This document shows, piece after piece, positions 1 to 6,175 of a stretch of 6,175 nt of DNA. The notes beneath the pieces were generated by a model. That model did not search any database and was not told where the DNA came from. It was given only the letters and a program-made list of their open reading frames with translations. How positions within the stretch are numbered: the stretch's first letter is position 1; the number at the start of each line of letters is the position of its first letter. The position numbers were made by a program, and so were the translations under genes. Origin of the DNA: Bacteroidota bacterium (lineage in GTDB: Bacteria; Zhuqueibacterota; JdFR-76; DREG01); the NCBI GenBank assembly GCA_030624545.1, contig JAUXJX010000135.1:1-6175 (forward strand), in the 5' to 3' direction.

Positions 1-164
1 AACCGCAGAGCGCGCAGAGGGCACAGAGTTGTTTTTATGAGACTTAACCATAGTATTTCTTAGTTTTGCTTGCATTTCCTTCTACACTATTTGGCAAATC
101 AATGCGTCTGTTTAACAGTTTGTTTTTATTTAATCTCTGCGTTCTCAGCGACCTCTGCGGTGAA
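1..164. repeat. Inverted-repeat element with arms of 9-base CTCTGCG-type units
   Basis: The left arm (2-28) reads as three 9-base units, ACCGCAGAG, CGCGCAGAG and GGCACAGAG. The right arm (135-161) reads CTCTGCGTT, CTCAGCGAC and CTCTGCGGT. Compared as reverse complements, the arms match at 21 of 27 positions, with the outermost unit perfect. The 106-base AT-rich interior has no credible ORF, and it carries TTGTTTTTAT as a direct repeat at 29-38 and 120-129, just inside each arm. The right arm continues with GAA, and the matching outer bases of the left arm would lie before the window, so the element is probably cut at its 5' side. From memory, similar CTCTGCG/CTCTGTG repeats ending in GGTGAA are scattered between genes in many environmental bacteria. 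It may be a MITE-like or REP-like non-coding element; no transposase is visible. Confidence 0.6.
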
Positions 165-183
165 TAATTCAGGTTAATTATTC
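162..183. repeat. Short perfect inverted repeat (8-bp stem, 6-nt loop)
   Basis: GAATAATT at 162-169 and AATTATTC at 176-183 are exact reverse complements around the loop CAGGTT. It abuts the right arm of the larger inverted-repeat element and contains the stop codon (178-180, minus strand) of a short open stretch. The stem is all A/T except one pair, and no T-tract follows on either strand, so it is not a convincing terminator. Confidence 0.4.
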
Positions 184-412
184 GTCAAAGAATGCACCAA
201 GAAAATATGCGTCGATAATCCATGGCCCGTACGCCGCCAGCGCCCGGTCCGACAGTTCGTTTTTCGACTCTCTTATTCAAGACGGAACAGGCGTGGTTCA
301 TTCCTCATATCGCTTGATTTTAGTGTATGATTCGGATATATTGGAGCGTTCTGGAGGGGCGTCTGATTATTCTGTTGCTTCTAAACAAAAGCGATTTATA
401 AATTCTAACGTC
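165..412. other. Intergenic and leader region without a supported gene
   Basis: Together with the repeat element before it, this makes a stretch of just over 400 bases with no confident gene. Bases 200-270 are noticeably more GC-rich than their surroundings. They contain a 32-codon open stretch on the minus strand (178-276) that lacks an ATG and may be the tail of a decayed gene. A promoter lies at 314-342, and 349-412 would be the untranslated leader of the downstream operon. A GTG at 293 opens a frame that runs into the S-component gene, but the 40 extra residues look non-coding and begin upstream of the likely transcription start. No tRNA and no recognisable riboswitch core was found. Confidence 0.5.
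314..342 (+). promoter_or_regulatory. Sigma70-type promoter for the S-component/receptor operon
   Basis: TTGATT at 314-319 (4 of 6 to consensus) is followed by a 17-base spacer and TATATT at 337-342 (5 of 6). Transcription would start near 349, leaving a leader of about 64 nt before ATG 413. This placement argues against the upstream GTG at 293 as the translation start. The call rests on motif and spacing only. Confidence 0.5.
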
Positions 413-1051
413 ATGAATATGCGCCGTCTGGTTTCAGTTGCCCTGTTTGCTGCTGTGGTTGTGGCGCTGGGACTTCTTTTTCTAACCGTGCCTAACCTGG
501 AGTTGGTCACTATGACCTGCTTTCTGGCTGGATATTTTTTGGGCCTACGAGACGGTGTTATTGCAGCCGCAGTGGGTGAGGGGCTTTATTCATTATTAAA
601 TCCTTTGGGTGTTGCCGCACCGCCCATGCTAGCCGCCCAGATCCTCAGCGTCTCGTTGGCCGCTTTGGCCGGGAGTCTTACCGCACGAAGGGCTGATGCC
701 CTATTCCGTCTTCAGGGTTCGACAGCAGGTGGCCGAGATTTTTCTTCCGTACCGGAAAGCCAGGCTGAGAACCAATTTCTTACCACAAAATCCTGGTCTC
801 GGCTGAGAATCGCCGGCTACTTTGCCCTGCTGGGATTATTACTCACAATAACTTTCGATGTATTAACTACCTTTAGCTTTACGATTTTTGTCGGCTCGAC
901 CCTTAAGGTCTTTATTACAAGTCTGATCTTCGGTTTGCCATTCTACCTCCTGCACATTGGCTCCAATACGTTAATCTTCGCCCTGGTTGTCCCCATTACC
1001 ATATCCCGGCTAAACAACTTTTTCGAGCATACCCTGGGAAGCCGAGGATGA
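413..1051 (+). CDS. ECF transporter S component (substrate-binding membrane subunit)
   Basis: This 212-residue hydrophobic protein resembles energy-coupling-factor S components, which bind a vitamin or similar micronutrient in the inner membrane and work with EcfT and EcfA/A' ATPases. About six membrane segments can be drawn: two pairs at residues 5-88, a polar loop at 91-131, and two or more segments at 132-198. Family-like stretches are PNLELVT (27-33), the FLAGYFLG segment (37-44), SLLNPLG (60-66), and LPFYLLHIGSN (175-185) with His181 and Asn185. No ecfA or ecfT gene lies nearby, so it probably shares a genome-wide ECF module or acts alone. The start is uncertain. ATG 413 (or 419) gives the normal family N-terminus, Met-Arg-Arg then TM1, although no clear Shine-Dalgarno is present. 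GTG 293 would add 40 residues of non-membrane sequence. The stop overlaps the next gene's ATG (ATGA), indicating translational coupling. The substrate cannot be read from the sequence. Confidence 0.83.
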   Translation: MNMRRLVSVALFAAVVVALGLLFLTVPNLELVTMTCFLAGYFLGLRDGVIAAAVGEGLYSLLNPLGVAAPPMLAAQILSVSLAALAGSLTARRADALFRLQGSTAGGRDFSSVPESQAENQFLTTKSWSRLRIAGYFALLGLLLTITFDVLTTFSFTIFVGSTLKVFITSLIFGLPFYLLHIGSNTLIFALVVPITISRLNNFFEHTLGSRG

Positions 1052-2964
1052 TTCGGATATCGCGAATTATTCTATGCCTCTTGCTGTTTTTCCCAATCCT
1101 TCTACTATCTCCTTCTTATGCGCTGCAGGAAGAAGACCTAGCGCAGGAAGACTCCACCGAGTCTGCCATCGTTCCTAGTTTGGACAGTCTCCGGACGGTC
1201 TATTCGCTTAAGTTTGGGGAATTGGTTCTCTTGGAAGACCATGACCTGTCTACCTGGGTGCGGCAGCTTCCTCATGTTTGGATTTCCCGATCAGGTCAGG
1301 CCGGTCAGCCACAGCAGATGCAGTTCATAGGCCAGCCTGTGTGGATGAGTAATCTCCAATGGCGCGGGATGAGCATGACAGATCCTGTCTATGGTTTACT
1401 GAATCTCAATTTCATTCCGTTAGCTTCCCTGGAAACCATCCGGTCGACCTCTGAAAACGATGCGATCCTTGAAGTGCCAACACCCGCGGTCACGGCTTCG
1501 GAGCCTTTCTCCCAGGTATATTACCGGCAGGGCGAAAGCGGTCATAGCCAGGTCGACGTCCTTTTCCAGCGCAGACTGGGGAAGAGTGGGTCTCTCCAGG
1601 CTGGCGCCGCCTTCTTCGTTTTTGATGGCGATTATTCCAACAGCGACGTTGACAACAAAAAGTTTTGGGCCGACCTTCATCTGCCCATTTGGCGAGGGTA
1701 TATGCTGACCTACCGGTTCCTCAGGAATCGCACCCAGTCAGGCTTTCCGGGCAATGTGTATGCCGACGCCTCGGTTCAGTTTAGTAATCTTCGCCGAAAA
1801 GTGAGAAGACAGGACCAATTATGGAGGCTCGATTTGCCCAGGTCACGGAATTGGGAAAAGTCGATCTTGTTGGAATATCATCAGGACCGGCGAGACTATG
1901 CAGATGAAGGCATTCTGATCAATACAAAAGACAAGATCCGATGGGGCAGCCTTTCGGGTCTTATTTCGCACAAATCGCAAAAGTCGAATTCCAGCCTTGG
2001 TGTGCATTTTTACGGTTCTTCGGGCTATGCCCTGGAATTCGAAGATTCCGCCTCGCAAATAAAAGCCGATTTTGATGAGTTCCCAATCGGCCTTACCTTC
2101 GCTACACAACGAAAATTCAATAACAACAATTTGGCTCTCCTCAATGTTAGCTACACCTATCATAATGGAGACTGGCAGTCGCGCTTTTTTCAAGCTGGCT
2201 GGCAAAGCAAACCTTTCCCAGGAGTAGACGTGGATGTCAGCCTTTATGAGAGATCTAACGTGCCGCCGCTTGGTTGGAGAAACGGGAGGATTCTTCCCTT
2301 CGAAAACCAACCCTGGCCCCTGGTTTACACACGTGTTGACACCACATTCATCACACCGGACCGACCCCGAAGGACCGTCCGGCTTGGTGGAGGTCGACTC
2401 AGGCTCGGCTGGGCAAGATCTGCTTCGCTTAAGATCTATTATGATTTCTTCTATCAGCATATTTGGGATCTGGTATTTCCGCAAACAGCAGCGGATGGGA
2501 CAAGCCAATTCGGGTTGGCTTCCTCTTTTAATGCAGTCGGCCAATTCCTGGGATTTAGCGCAAAACCCGGCAAAAGAATTAGAATATTGGGCAAATATCA
2601 ATTTGCCACTGTATCCAAGAATAAATCCCCGGAATTTACAGAGATACCCAAACACAGGGCATGGGCCCAATTACAGGCGGGTCAAAAGTTATTCAAGGGG
2701 AATCTGGACCTTCACTTATTCCTTACCGGAGAATATCTCGGTAAGTGGGGGAGTCTTGGTGTCGCCAGGGATTCTGTATTTGTTGAGAAGTTTCAGTTGG
2801 GGAGTGAGCTTTTGATACACGCCAAATTGGTTTTGCAAATTGGCGCCGCCACCATCTTTTTTCAGTGGCAGAATCTCACCGATCGGCGTTATGCCTTTCG
2901 CCGCTTTCAGGATCTTCCCGGCAGGCAATTCCAATATGGGGTGATTTGGTCTTTCCTTGATTGA
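1048..2964 (+). CDS. TonB-dependent receptor-like outer-membrane barrel with plug domain
   Basis: This 638-residue protein is probably a gated outer-membrane channel for a scarce nutrient. A signal peptide spans residues 1-25 (Arg-rich start, Leu-rich core, likely cleavage after SYA). Residues about 58-135 resemble a plug domain: LSTWVRQLPHVWISRSG (67-83), then AGQPQQMQFIGQ (85-96), TDP (111-113), and NLNFIPLASLETI (119-131), which matches the usual 'IPLxxIExI' plug ending. The rest alternates aromatic and polar residues as in beta strands. The C-terminus has the receptor-like NLTDRRYAFRRFQDLPGRQF and ends in an aromatic strand. There is no carboxypeptidase-like N-terminal extension, and I see no clear TonB box. 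The usual LRG of the plug is replaced by QFIGQ, so the family call is slightly divergent. The size fits small-cofactor receptors of the BtuB class. Overlap with the S-component gene suggests that outer- and inner-membrane steps handle the same cargo. It is not a SusC-type protein, being too short. Confidence 0.82.
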   Translation: MIRISRIILCLLLFFPILLLSPSYALQEEDLAQEDSTESAIVPSLDSLRTVYSLKFGELVLLEDHDLSTWVRQLPHVWISRSGQAGQPQQMQFIGQPVWMSNLQWRGMSMTDPVYGLLNLNFIPLASLETIRSTSENDAILEVPTPAVTASEPFSQVYYRQGESGHSQVDVLFQRRLGKSGSLQAGAAFFVFDGDYSNSDVDNKKFWADLHLPIWRGYMLTYRFLRNRTQSGFPGNVYADASVQFSNLRRKVRRQDQLWRLDLPRSRNWEKSILLEYHQDRRDYADEGILINTKDKIRWGSLSGLISHKSQKSNSSLGVHFYGSSGYALEFEDSASQIKADFDEFPIGLTFATQRKFNNNNLALLNVSYTYHNGDWQSRFFQAGWQSKPFPGVDVDVSLYERSNVPPLGWRNGRILPFENQPWPLVYTRVDTTFITPDRPRRTVRLGGGRLRLGWARSASLKIYYDFFYQHIWDLVFPQTAADGTSQFGLASSFNAVGQFLGFSAKPGKRIRILGKYQFATVSKNKSPEFTEIPKHRAWAQLQAGQKLFKGNLDLHLFLTGEYLGKWGSLGVARDSVFVEKFQLGSELLIHAKLVLQIGAATIFFQWQNLTDRRYAFRRFQDLPGRQFQYGVIWSFLD

Positions 2965-2971
2965 ACCATCT

Positions 2972-3000
2972 CTGTTAGTTTGATAAAACAGTTCATTCTT
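2972..3000 (+). terminator. Weak candidate terminator after the receptor gene
   Basis: CTGTT at 2972-2976 pairs with AACAG at 2987-2991 around a 10-nt loop, and a mixed T-rich tail (TTCATTCTT) follows. It starts 8 bases after the receptor stop codon, the right place for a terminator, but the stem is short and the tail is broken by C and A. Confidence 0.22.
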
Positions 3001-3023
3001 GCTTCGTGGGACTTCGATCAGGC

Positions 3024-3060
3024 AAATCTTGTTTCCCGTCGGCACAAATGAAAGATTTTT
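3024..3060 (+). terminator. Alternative weak terminator-like hairpin with T run
   Basis: AAATCTT at 3024-3030 is the exact reverse complement of AAGATTT at 3052-3058, and a T run ends at 3060. The 21-nt loop and the single G-C pair make a weak stem. It would separate the receptor operon from the nrdJ promoter if it works. Confidence 0.2.
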
Positions 3061-3102
3061 CTTCGAACAAATTAAGTTCCTTCTTTTTTATAAACTTTTC
3101 TC

Positions 3103-3131
3103 TTGACTTTCTCCACGTGGCCCACTATATT
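3103..3131 (+). promoter_or_regulatory. Sigma70-type promoter of nrdJ
   Basis: TTGACT (3103-3108; 5 of 6 to consensus) and TATATT (3126-3131; 5 of 6) are separated by exactly 17 bases. Transcription would begin near 3138, giving a leader of about 160 nt. The -10 hexamer lies inside the first NrdR-box-like site, so a bound repressor would block RNA polymerase. This shows that nrdJ has its own promoter, independent of the receptor operon. Confidence 0.68.
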
Positions 3132-3137
3132 TTGAGC
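3122..3137. promoter_or_regulatory. NrdR box 1 (overlaps nrdJ -10)
   Basis: CCACTATATTTTGAGC matches 12 of 16 positions of the NrdR-box consensus ACACWATATATWGTGT (recalled from the literature), including the central CTATAT core. NrdR is the ATP/dATP-sensing zinc-ribbon/ATP-cone repressor of ribonucleotide reductase genes. The site covers the -10 hexamer and pairs with a second site exactly 31 bp downstream. Confidence 0.65.
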
Positions 3138-3152
3138 CGTTGATTCCCAAAA

Positions 3153-3168
3153 GACCTATATATAGTGA
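3153..3168. promoter_or_regulatory. NrdR box 2
   Basis: GACCTATATATAGTGA matches 12 of 16 positions of the NrdR consensus, with an unbroken CTATATATAGTG core. Its first base is 31 bp from the first base of box 1, about three helical turns, so both sites face the same side of the DNA. That is the tandem layout known for NrdR. It lies just downstream of the predicted transcription start. Confidence 0.68.
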
Positions 3169-3192
3169 CTCTTAAGTAGTAGTTTATTCATT

Positions 3193-3258
3193 CGTCTATA
3201 AGAATATTTCGCATTATTCATGTTTATGAAAAATGAATAACAGTATGATTTGTAGACG
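3193..3258 (+). promoter_or_regulatory. Extended hairpin in the nrdJ leader
   Basis: The 66-nt segment can fold into one long stem. Bases 3193-3202 pair with 3249-3258 (10 pairs, two of them G-U), 3204-3208 with 3242-3246 (5 pairs, one G-U), and TTATTCAT 3214-3221 with ATGAATAA 3233-3240 (8 perfect pairs), closed by an 11-nt loop. The 3' strand can also pair with an upstream copy, TTATTCATT at 3184-3192, so two folds compete. No T-tract follows, so it is not a terminator, and it ends 26 bases before the ribosome-binding site. Its role is unknown; AT-rich DNA makes chance pairing likelier. Confidence 0.35.
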
Positions 3259-3284
3259 CGCGACCCCATGACGCAACGATTTTC

Positions 3285-3291
3285 AAGGAGG
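3285..3291 (+). promoter_or_regulatory. Strong Shine-Dalgarno of nrdJ
   Basis: AAGGAGG is a full anti-16S match placed 7 bases before ATG 3299. It fixes the translation start and implies efficient initiation. Confidence 0.9.
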
Positions 3292-3298
3292 AATTAGT

Positions 3299-6175
3299 AT
3301 GGCCAAAGCTTCGACAGTGAAGCCAAGGGAGCCGAAAAATAGATCGGGCCTGTCGATTGAGAGAATGTTTACTGACCCGGATGTGGAGCCTCTCGACGAA
3401 ATAAAATACGAAAAGCGAAACTCCGTGATTATGGAGCCGGACGGGCGCGTCGTGTTTGAAATGGAAAATGTCGAGGTTCCGTCAGATTGGTCGCAGCTTG
3501 CAACCGATATTCTGGTGTCAAAGTACTTTCGCAAGGCCGGTGTCCCGAAAAATGGCCATGAAACTTCCGTACGGCAGGTCATCACGCGCGTCGCGGATAC
3601 GATCGGCGAATTTGGAAAGGAACGGCAATACTTCGCTTCAGAGACAGATGCCAAGAACTTCCGTGACGAATTGGCTCATCTTCTAATTCATCAAAAAGGG
3701 GCATTCAATTCTCCGGTTTGGTTTAACGTAGGCCTCTCTCACAAATATGGTATTAAGGGGAGCGGTGGCAACTTTGCCTGGAACTTCGAAAAGGCGAAGA
3801 CGGAGATGGTGGAAGATAGCTATCAACGGCCGCAAGGTTCCGCCTGCTACATTCAGTCGGTCGATGACGATTTGATGTCAATATTTGACTTGGCCAAGTC
3901 GGAGGCAAGGTTGTTCAAATATGGATCGGGAACGGGCACCAATTTTTCGCGGATCCGGGGAAAGCAAGAAAAACTTTCCGGTGGTGGGACGTCCTCAGGT
4001 CTGATGTCGTTCCTGGAGGTTCTGGATAAGGGTGCCGGGGCAACGAAGTCCGGGGGCACGACGCGCCGGGCAGCAAAAATGGTCTCTCTGGACATGGATC
4101 ATCCGGAAATCGTGGATTTCATTACCTGGAAGATGAGAGAGGAAAAAAAGGTTGCTGCGCTAATTAAAGAAGGATACTCATCGGATTTCAACGGTGAGGC
4201 CTACAAAACCGTCTCCGGTCAAAATTCCAACAATTCCGTTCGTATTACCGACGAATTCATGGACGCTTATTTTAATCATGGCGAATGGCAGACAAGATTT
4301 CGCACAAACGACGAAATGTGCGAAACCTACCAGGCAAAAGAACTGATGCGGCTTATCGCAGATTCAGCCTGGCACTGTGCAGACCCGGGCGTTCAATACG
4401 ACACGACCATTAACAAGTGGCTGACCTGTAAAAACAGCGGCCGGATCAATGGCTCCAATCCTTGTTCCGAATACATGTTTCTGGACGATACGGCCTGCAA
4501 TTTGGCTTCTATAAACCTGATGAAGTTTCTGCGGGACGACGGCACTTTCGATCTCGATGCCTACCGTCATGCCATCAAGATCTTTATTATTGCCCAGGAG
4601 ATTCTTGTGGATTTTTCGTCTTATCCCACTGAAAAGATTGCACATAACAGTCGCGATTTTCGGTCGCTGGGTCTGGGCTACGCGAATCTTGGTACTCTGT
4701 TGATGGTGATGGGATTGGCTTATGATTCACCGAAAGCACGGGCGTACGCGGCTGTCCTCACCGCCATTATGGGAGGACACGCCTATCGTGTTTCAGCGGA
4801 AATTGCGTCGCAAACCGGGCCATTCCCGGGTTTCGAGAAAAACCGCCAGCCCATGTTGGAAGTCATTCGGCTTCACGAATCCGCCCTGGATGATATTAAC
4901 GGAGATTCTCTATCAGATTCACGGCTATTGGAAGCTGCCCATCAAGATTGGCATGAGGCCCTGCAGTTGGGTGAGAGGTACGGTTTTCGGAATTCCCAGG
5001 TAACCGTGCTGGCGCCAACGGGGACCATCGGATTGTTGATGGACTGCGATACGACCGGGGTTGAACCGGATTTCGGCCTGGTAAAATGGAAAAAACTTGC
5101 CGGCGGCGGATATTTCAAGATCATCAATCAGTCGATCCCAAGAGCTTTGCGGGCTCTGGGCTACATCCCCGAAGCCATAGAAGACATCATCAAATACGCC
5201 CTTGGCAGCGGCACGCTGCAGGGCGCTCCGTATCTTTCGATGGCCGAGCTAACCAAAAGGGGTTATCGAGATGACCAGATTCATGGTGCTGAAGAATATG
5301 TGAATACCTTCCAGGCCATTGATGATAATACGCCTCACATCAATCCGAAGGAACTGAAAAAACGGGGTCTTAGCGAAGATCAAATCCGAGAGATTCAAAT
5401 CTTTGTGGGCGGCGCCCAAACGCTGGAAGGCGCTCCCCATCTCAAACTGGAACACTATCCTGTGTTCGATTGTGCCAACCGCTGTGGCATAGGACAGCGC
5501 TTTATCGAGTCTATGGGACACATCAAGATGATGGCGGCCGCGCAGCCGTTTTTGTCCGGCGCAATCTCGAAGACAATCAACCTTCCCGAAGAGTGTACTG
5601 TGGAGGACATTGAGAGCCTGTATGTGGAAGGCTGGCGGTTGGGTCTCAAGGCGGTCGCGCTGTACCGGGATGGCAGCAAAATGTCGCAGCCGCTTTCGAA
5701 TCGGTCGGGTGATGGCGCTGCCGCGGAGGAGGAGAGTGGCGCAATCATTGAGCGTGGGGAAAAACGGAGTTTGCCGCAGCGAAGAAAAGGCGTAACCATC
5801 GGTGCAGATGTGGGTAGAAACAAGGTTTATCTTCGAACCGGTGAATACGAAGACGGCCGGTTGGGAGAAATATTTGTTGACATGTTCAAGGCCGGCGCCT
5901 CTTACCGCAGCTTATTGAACTGCTTCGCCGTGGCCGTGTCAATGGGATTGCAGTACGGCGTTCCCCTCGAGGAATACGTTGACAAATTTGTCTATACACG
6001 GTTTGAGCCGGCGGGCCCGGTGAACCATGCGAATGTCAAAAGCTGCACCTCCGTTTTGGATTATGTGTTTCGTGTCCTGGGAATGGAATACCTGGGTCGT
6101 ACTGATTTTCTGCACGTGAAACCGGACGAGGAGAAAGATGAAATGTCATCGGATGCGGATGCCCTGGCTAAGGCT
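3299..6175 (+). CDS. nrdJ: Adenosylcobalamin-dependent (class II) ribonucleotide reductase, 3'-partial
   Basis: The enzyme reduces ribonucleotides to deoxyribonucleotides in the cytoplasm using a thiyl radical generated from adenosylcobalamin, so it needs neither oxygen nor a radical-bearing small subunit. The frame is open for 959 codons to the window edge. Visible motifs are GSACYIQ with redox Cys183 (180-186), GSGTGTNFS (209-217), the GQNSNNSVR segment (307-315), WHCADPG (358-364), and the catalytic NPCSEY with Asn387, thiyl Cys389 and Glu391. These are followed by redox partner Cys400 in ACNLASINL, the phosphate-binding loop PTGTIG (573-578), and [10 protein letters not shown] (724-733). 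All key residues of the class I/II reductase core are present. Bacterial long-form NrdJ proteins usually exceed 1,000 residues and end in a Cys-rich tail that re-reduces the active site; that part lies beyond the window. It has its own promoter with two NrdR-box-like sites and a strong AAGGAGG. It is not class I NrdA, because the C-terminal third (for example the [16 protein letters not shown] and EYLGR segments) is NrdJ-type. Confidence 0.96.
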   Translation, partial: MAKASTVKPREPKNRSGLSIERMFTDPDVEPLDEIKYEKRNSVIMEPDGRVVFEMENVEVPSDWSQLATDILVSKYFRKAGVPKNGHETSVRQVITRVADTIGEFGKERQYFASETDAKNFRDELAHLLIHQKGAFNSPVWFNVGLSHKYGIKGSGGNFAWNFEKAKTEMVEDSYQRPQGSACYIQSVDDDLMSIFDLAKSEARLFKYGSGTGTNFSRIRGKQEKLSGGGTSSGLMSFLEVLDKGAGATKSGGTTRRAAKMVSLDMDHPEIVDFITWKMREEKKVAALIKEGYSSDFNGEAYKTVSGQNSNNSVRITDEFMDAYFNHGEWQTRFRTNDEMCETYQAKELMRLIADSAWHCADPGVQYDTTINKWLTCKNSGRINGSNPCSEYMFLDDTACNLASINLMKFLRDDGTFDLDAYRHAIKIFIIAQEILVDFSSYPTEKIAHNSRDFRSLGLGYANLGTLLMVMGLAYDSPKARAYAAVLTAIMGGHAYRVSAEIASQTGPFPGFEKNRQPMLEVIRLHESALDDINGDSLSDSRLLEAAHQDWHEALQLGERYGFRNSQVTVLAPTGTIGLLMDCDTTGVEPDFGLVKWKKLAGGGYFKIINQSIPRALRALGYIPEAIEDIIKYALGSGTLQGAPYLSMAELTKRGYRDDQIHGAEEYVNTFQAIDDNTPHINPKELKKRGLSEDQIREIQIFVGGAQTLEGAPHLKLEHYPVFDCANRCGIGQRFIESMGHIKMMAAAQPFLSGAISKTINLPEECTVEDIESLYVEGWRLGLKAVALYRDGSKMSQPLSNRSGDGAAAEEESGAIIERGEKRSLPQRRKGVTIGADVGRNKVYLRTGEYEDGRLGEIFVDMFKAGASYRSLLNCFAVAVSMGLQYGVPLEEYVDKFVYTRFEPAGPVNHANVKSCTSVLDYVFRVLGMEYLGRTDFLHVKPDEEKDEMSSDADALAKA

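Larger units (their letters stand above)
2965..3298. other. Intergenic control region between the receptor gene and nrdJ
   Basis: This 334-base AT-rich gap has no supported gene. In order it holds two weak terminator-like hairpins (2972-3000 and 3024-3060), a pyrimidine-rich stretch around 3073-3102, the nrdJ promoter, two NrdR-box-like sites, a leader hairpin and the nrdJ ribosome-binding site. I looked for the conserved elements of a cobalamin (B12) riboswitch, which would make sense before a B12-dependent enzyme, and did not find them. A 9-residue frame (3268-3297) ends just before the nrdJ start but has no ribosome-binding site of its own. Confidence 0.7.

Noticed and set aside
222..317. 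31-codon plus-strand ATG frame
   Set aside because: There is no ribosome-binding site, and its Pro/Thr-rich product looks like the antisense of the more protein-like minus-strand stretch.
1843..2670. 275-codon open frame on the minus strand inside the receptor gene
   Set aside because: It is fully antisense to a well-supported barrel protein, and its product has many Cys and Pro with no domain-like pattern; it is a shadow frame.
2234..2815. 193-codon plus-strand frame overlapping the receptor gene
   Set aside because: The receptor frame has the receptor-like C-terminal motif and aromatic barrel strands throughout this interval; the alternative product is low-complexity and unlike any protein.
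2716..3045. 109-codon minus-strand frame spanning the receptor end and intergenic DNA
   Set aside because: Most of it is antisense to the receptor C-terminus, and its start in the intergenic region lacks a ribosome-binding site.
3140..3166. Second nrdJ promoter with TTGATT and TATAGT
   Set aside because: The spacer is only 15 bases, and the -10 candidate is better explained as the core of NrdR box 2; the promoter at 3103-3131 is much better.
3268..3297. Nine-residue upstream frame ending one base before the nrdJ ATG
   Set aside because: It has no Shine-Dalgarno of its own and simply contains the nrdJ one; the two tandem AGG codons are the ribosome-binding site itself.
3138..3298. Cobalamin riboswitch before the B12-dependent enzyme
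   Set aside because: The leader is about 160 nt and AT-rich, and it lacks the conserved B12-box and the G/C-rich core sequences expected of that riboswitch.

Overview
The window looks like chromosomal DNA from a Gram-negative (two-membrane) bacterium of roughly balanced base composition. It encodes a secreted outer-membrane barrel protein, an inner-membrane vitamin-type permease component and a B12-dependent ribonucleotide reductase. The style of the TonB receptor and S component resembles what I recall from FCB-type or candidate-phylum environmental bacteria (KSB1, Marinimicrobia and Gemmatimonadota-like), but no marker here fixes the taxon.

Positions 1-412 hold no convincing gene. The first 164 bases are an imperfect inverted-repeat element whose arms are built of 9-base CTCTGCG-type units. 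A small hairpin follows, then a short protein-like open stretch on the minus strand, and then a good sigma70-type promoter at 314-342.

Positions 413-2964 are a two-gene operon with an ATGA stop/start overlap. The first gene is an ECF-transporter S component (inner membrane, substrate unknown). The second is a TonB-dependent-receptor-like outer-membrane barrel with a signal peptide and plug. Together they suggest uptake of one scarce micronutrient across both membranes.

Positions 2965-3298 are a control region. It has weak terminator candidates, then a consensus-like promoter (TTGACT, 17-bp spacer, TATATT) whose -10 lies inside the first of two NrdR-box-like sites set exactly 31 bp apart. A 66-nt leader hairpin and a strong AAGGAGG ribosome-binding site follow.

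Positions 3299-6175 are a long open frame with no stop before the window edge: nrdJ, adenosylcobalamin-dependent class II ribonucleotide reductase, with its catalytic cysteine region intact and its C-terminal tail outside the window. The NrdR sites tie the gene to the usual dNTP-sensing repressor. The cofactor of NrdJ makes cobalamin or a precursor one possible cargo for the upstream uptake pair, but that link rests only on adjacency. I saw no cobalamin riboswitch. I found no clearly undescribed system; the best leads are the NrdR-controlled nrdJ promoter, the coupled S-component/receptor pair and the 9-base-unit inverted repeat.
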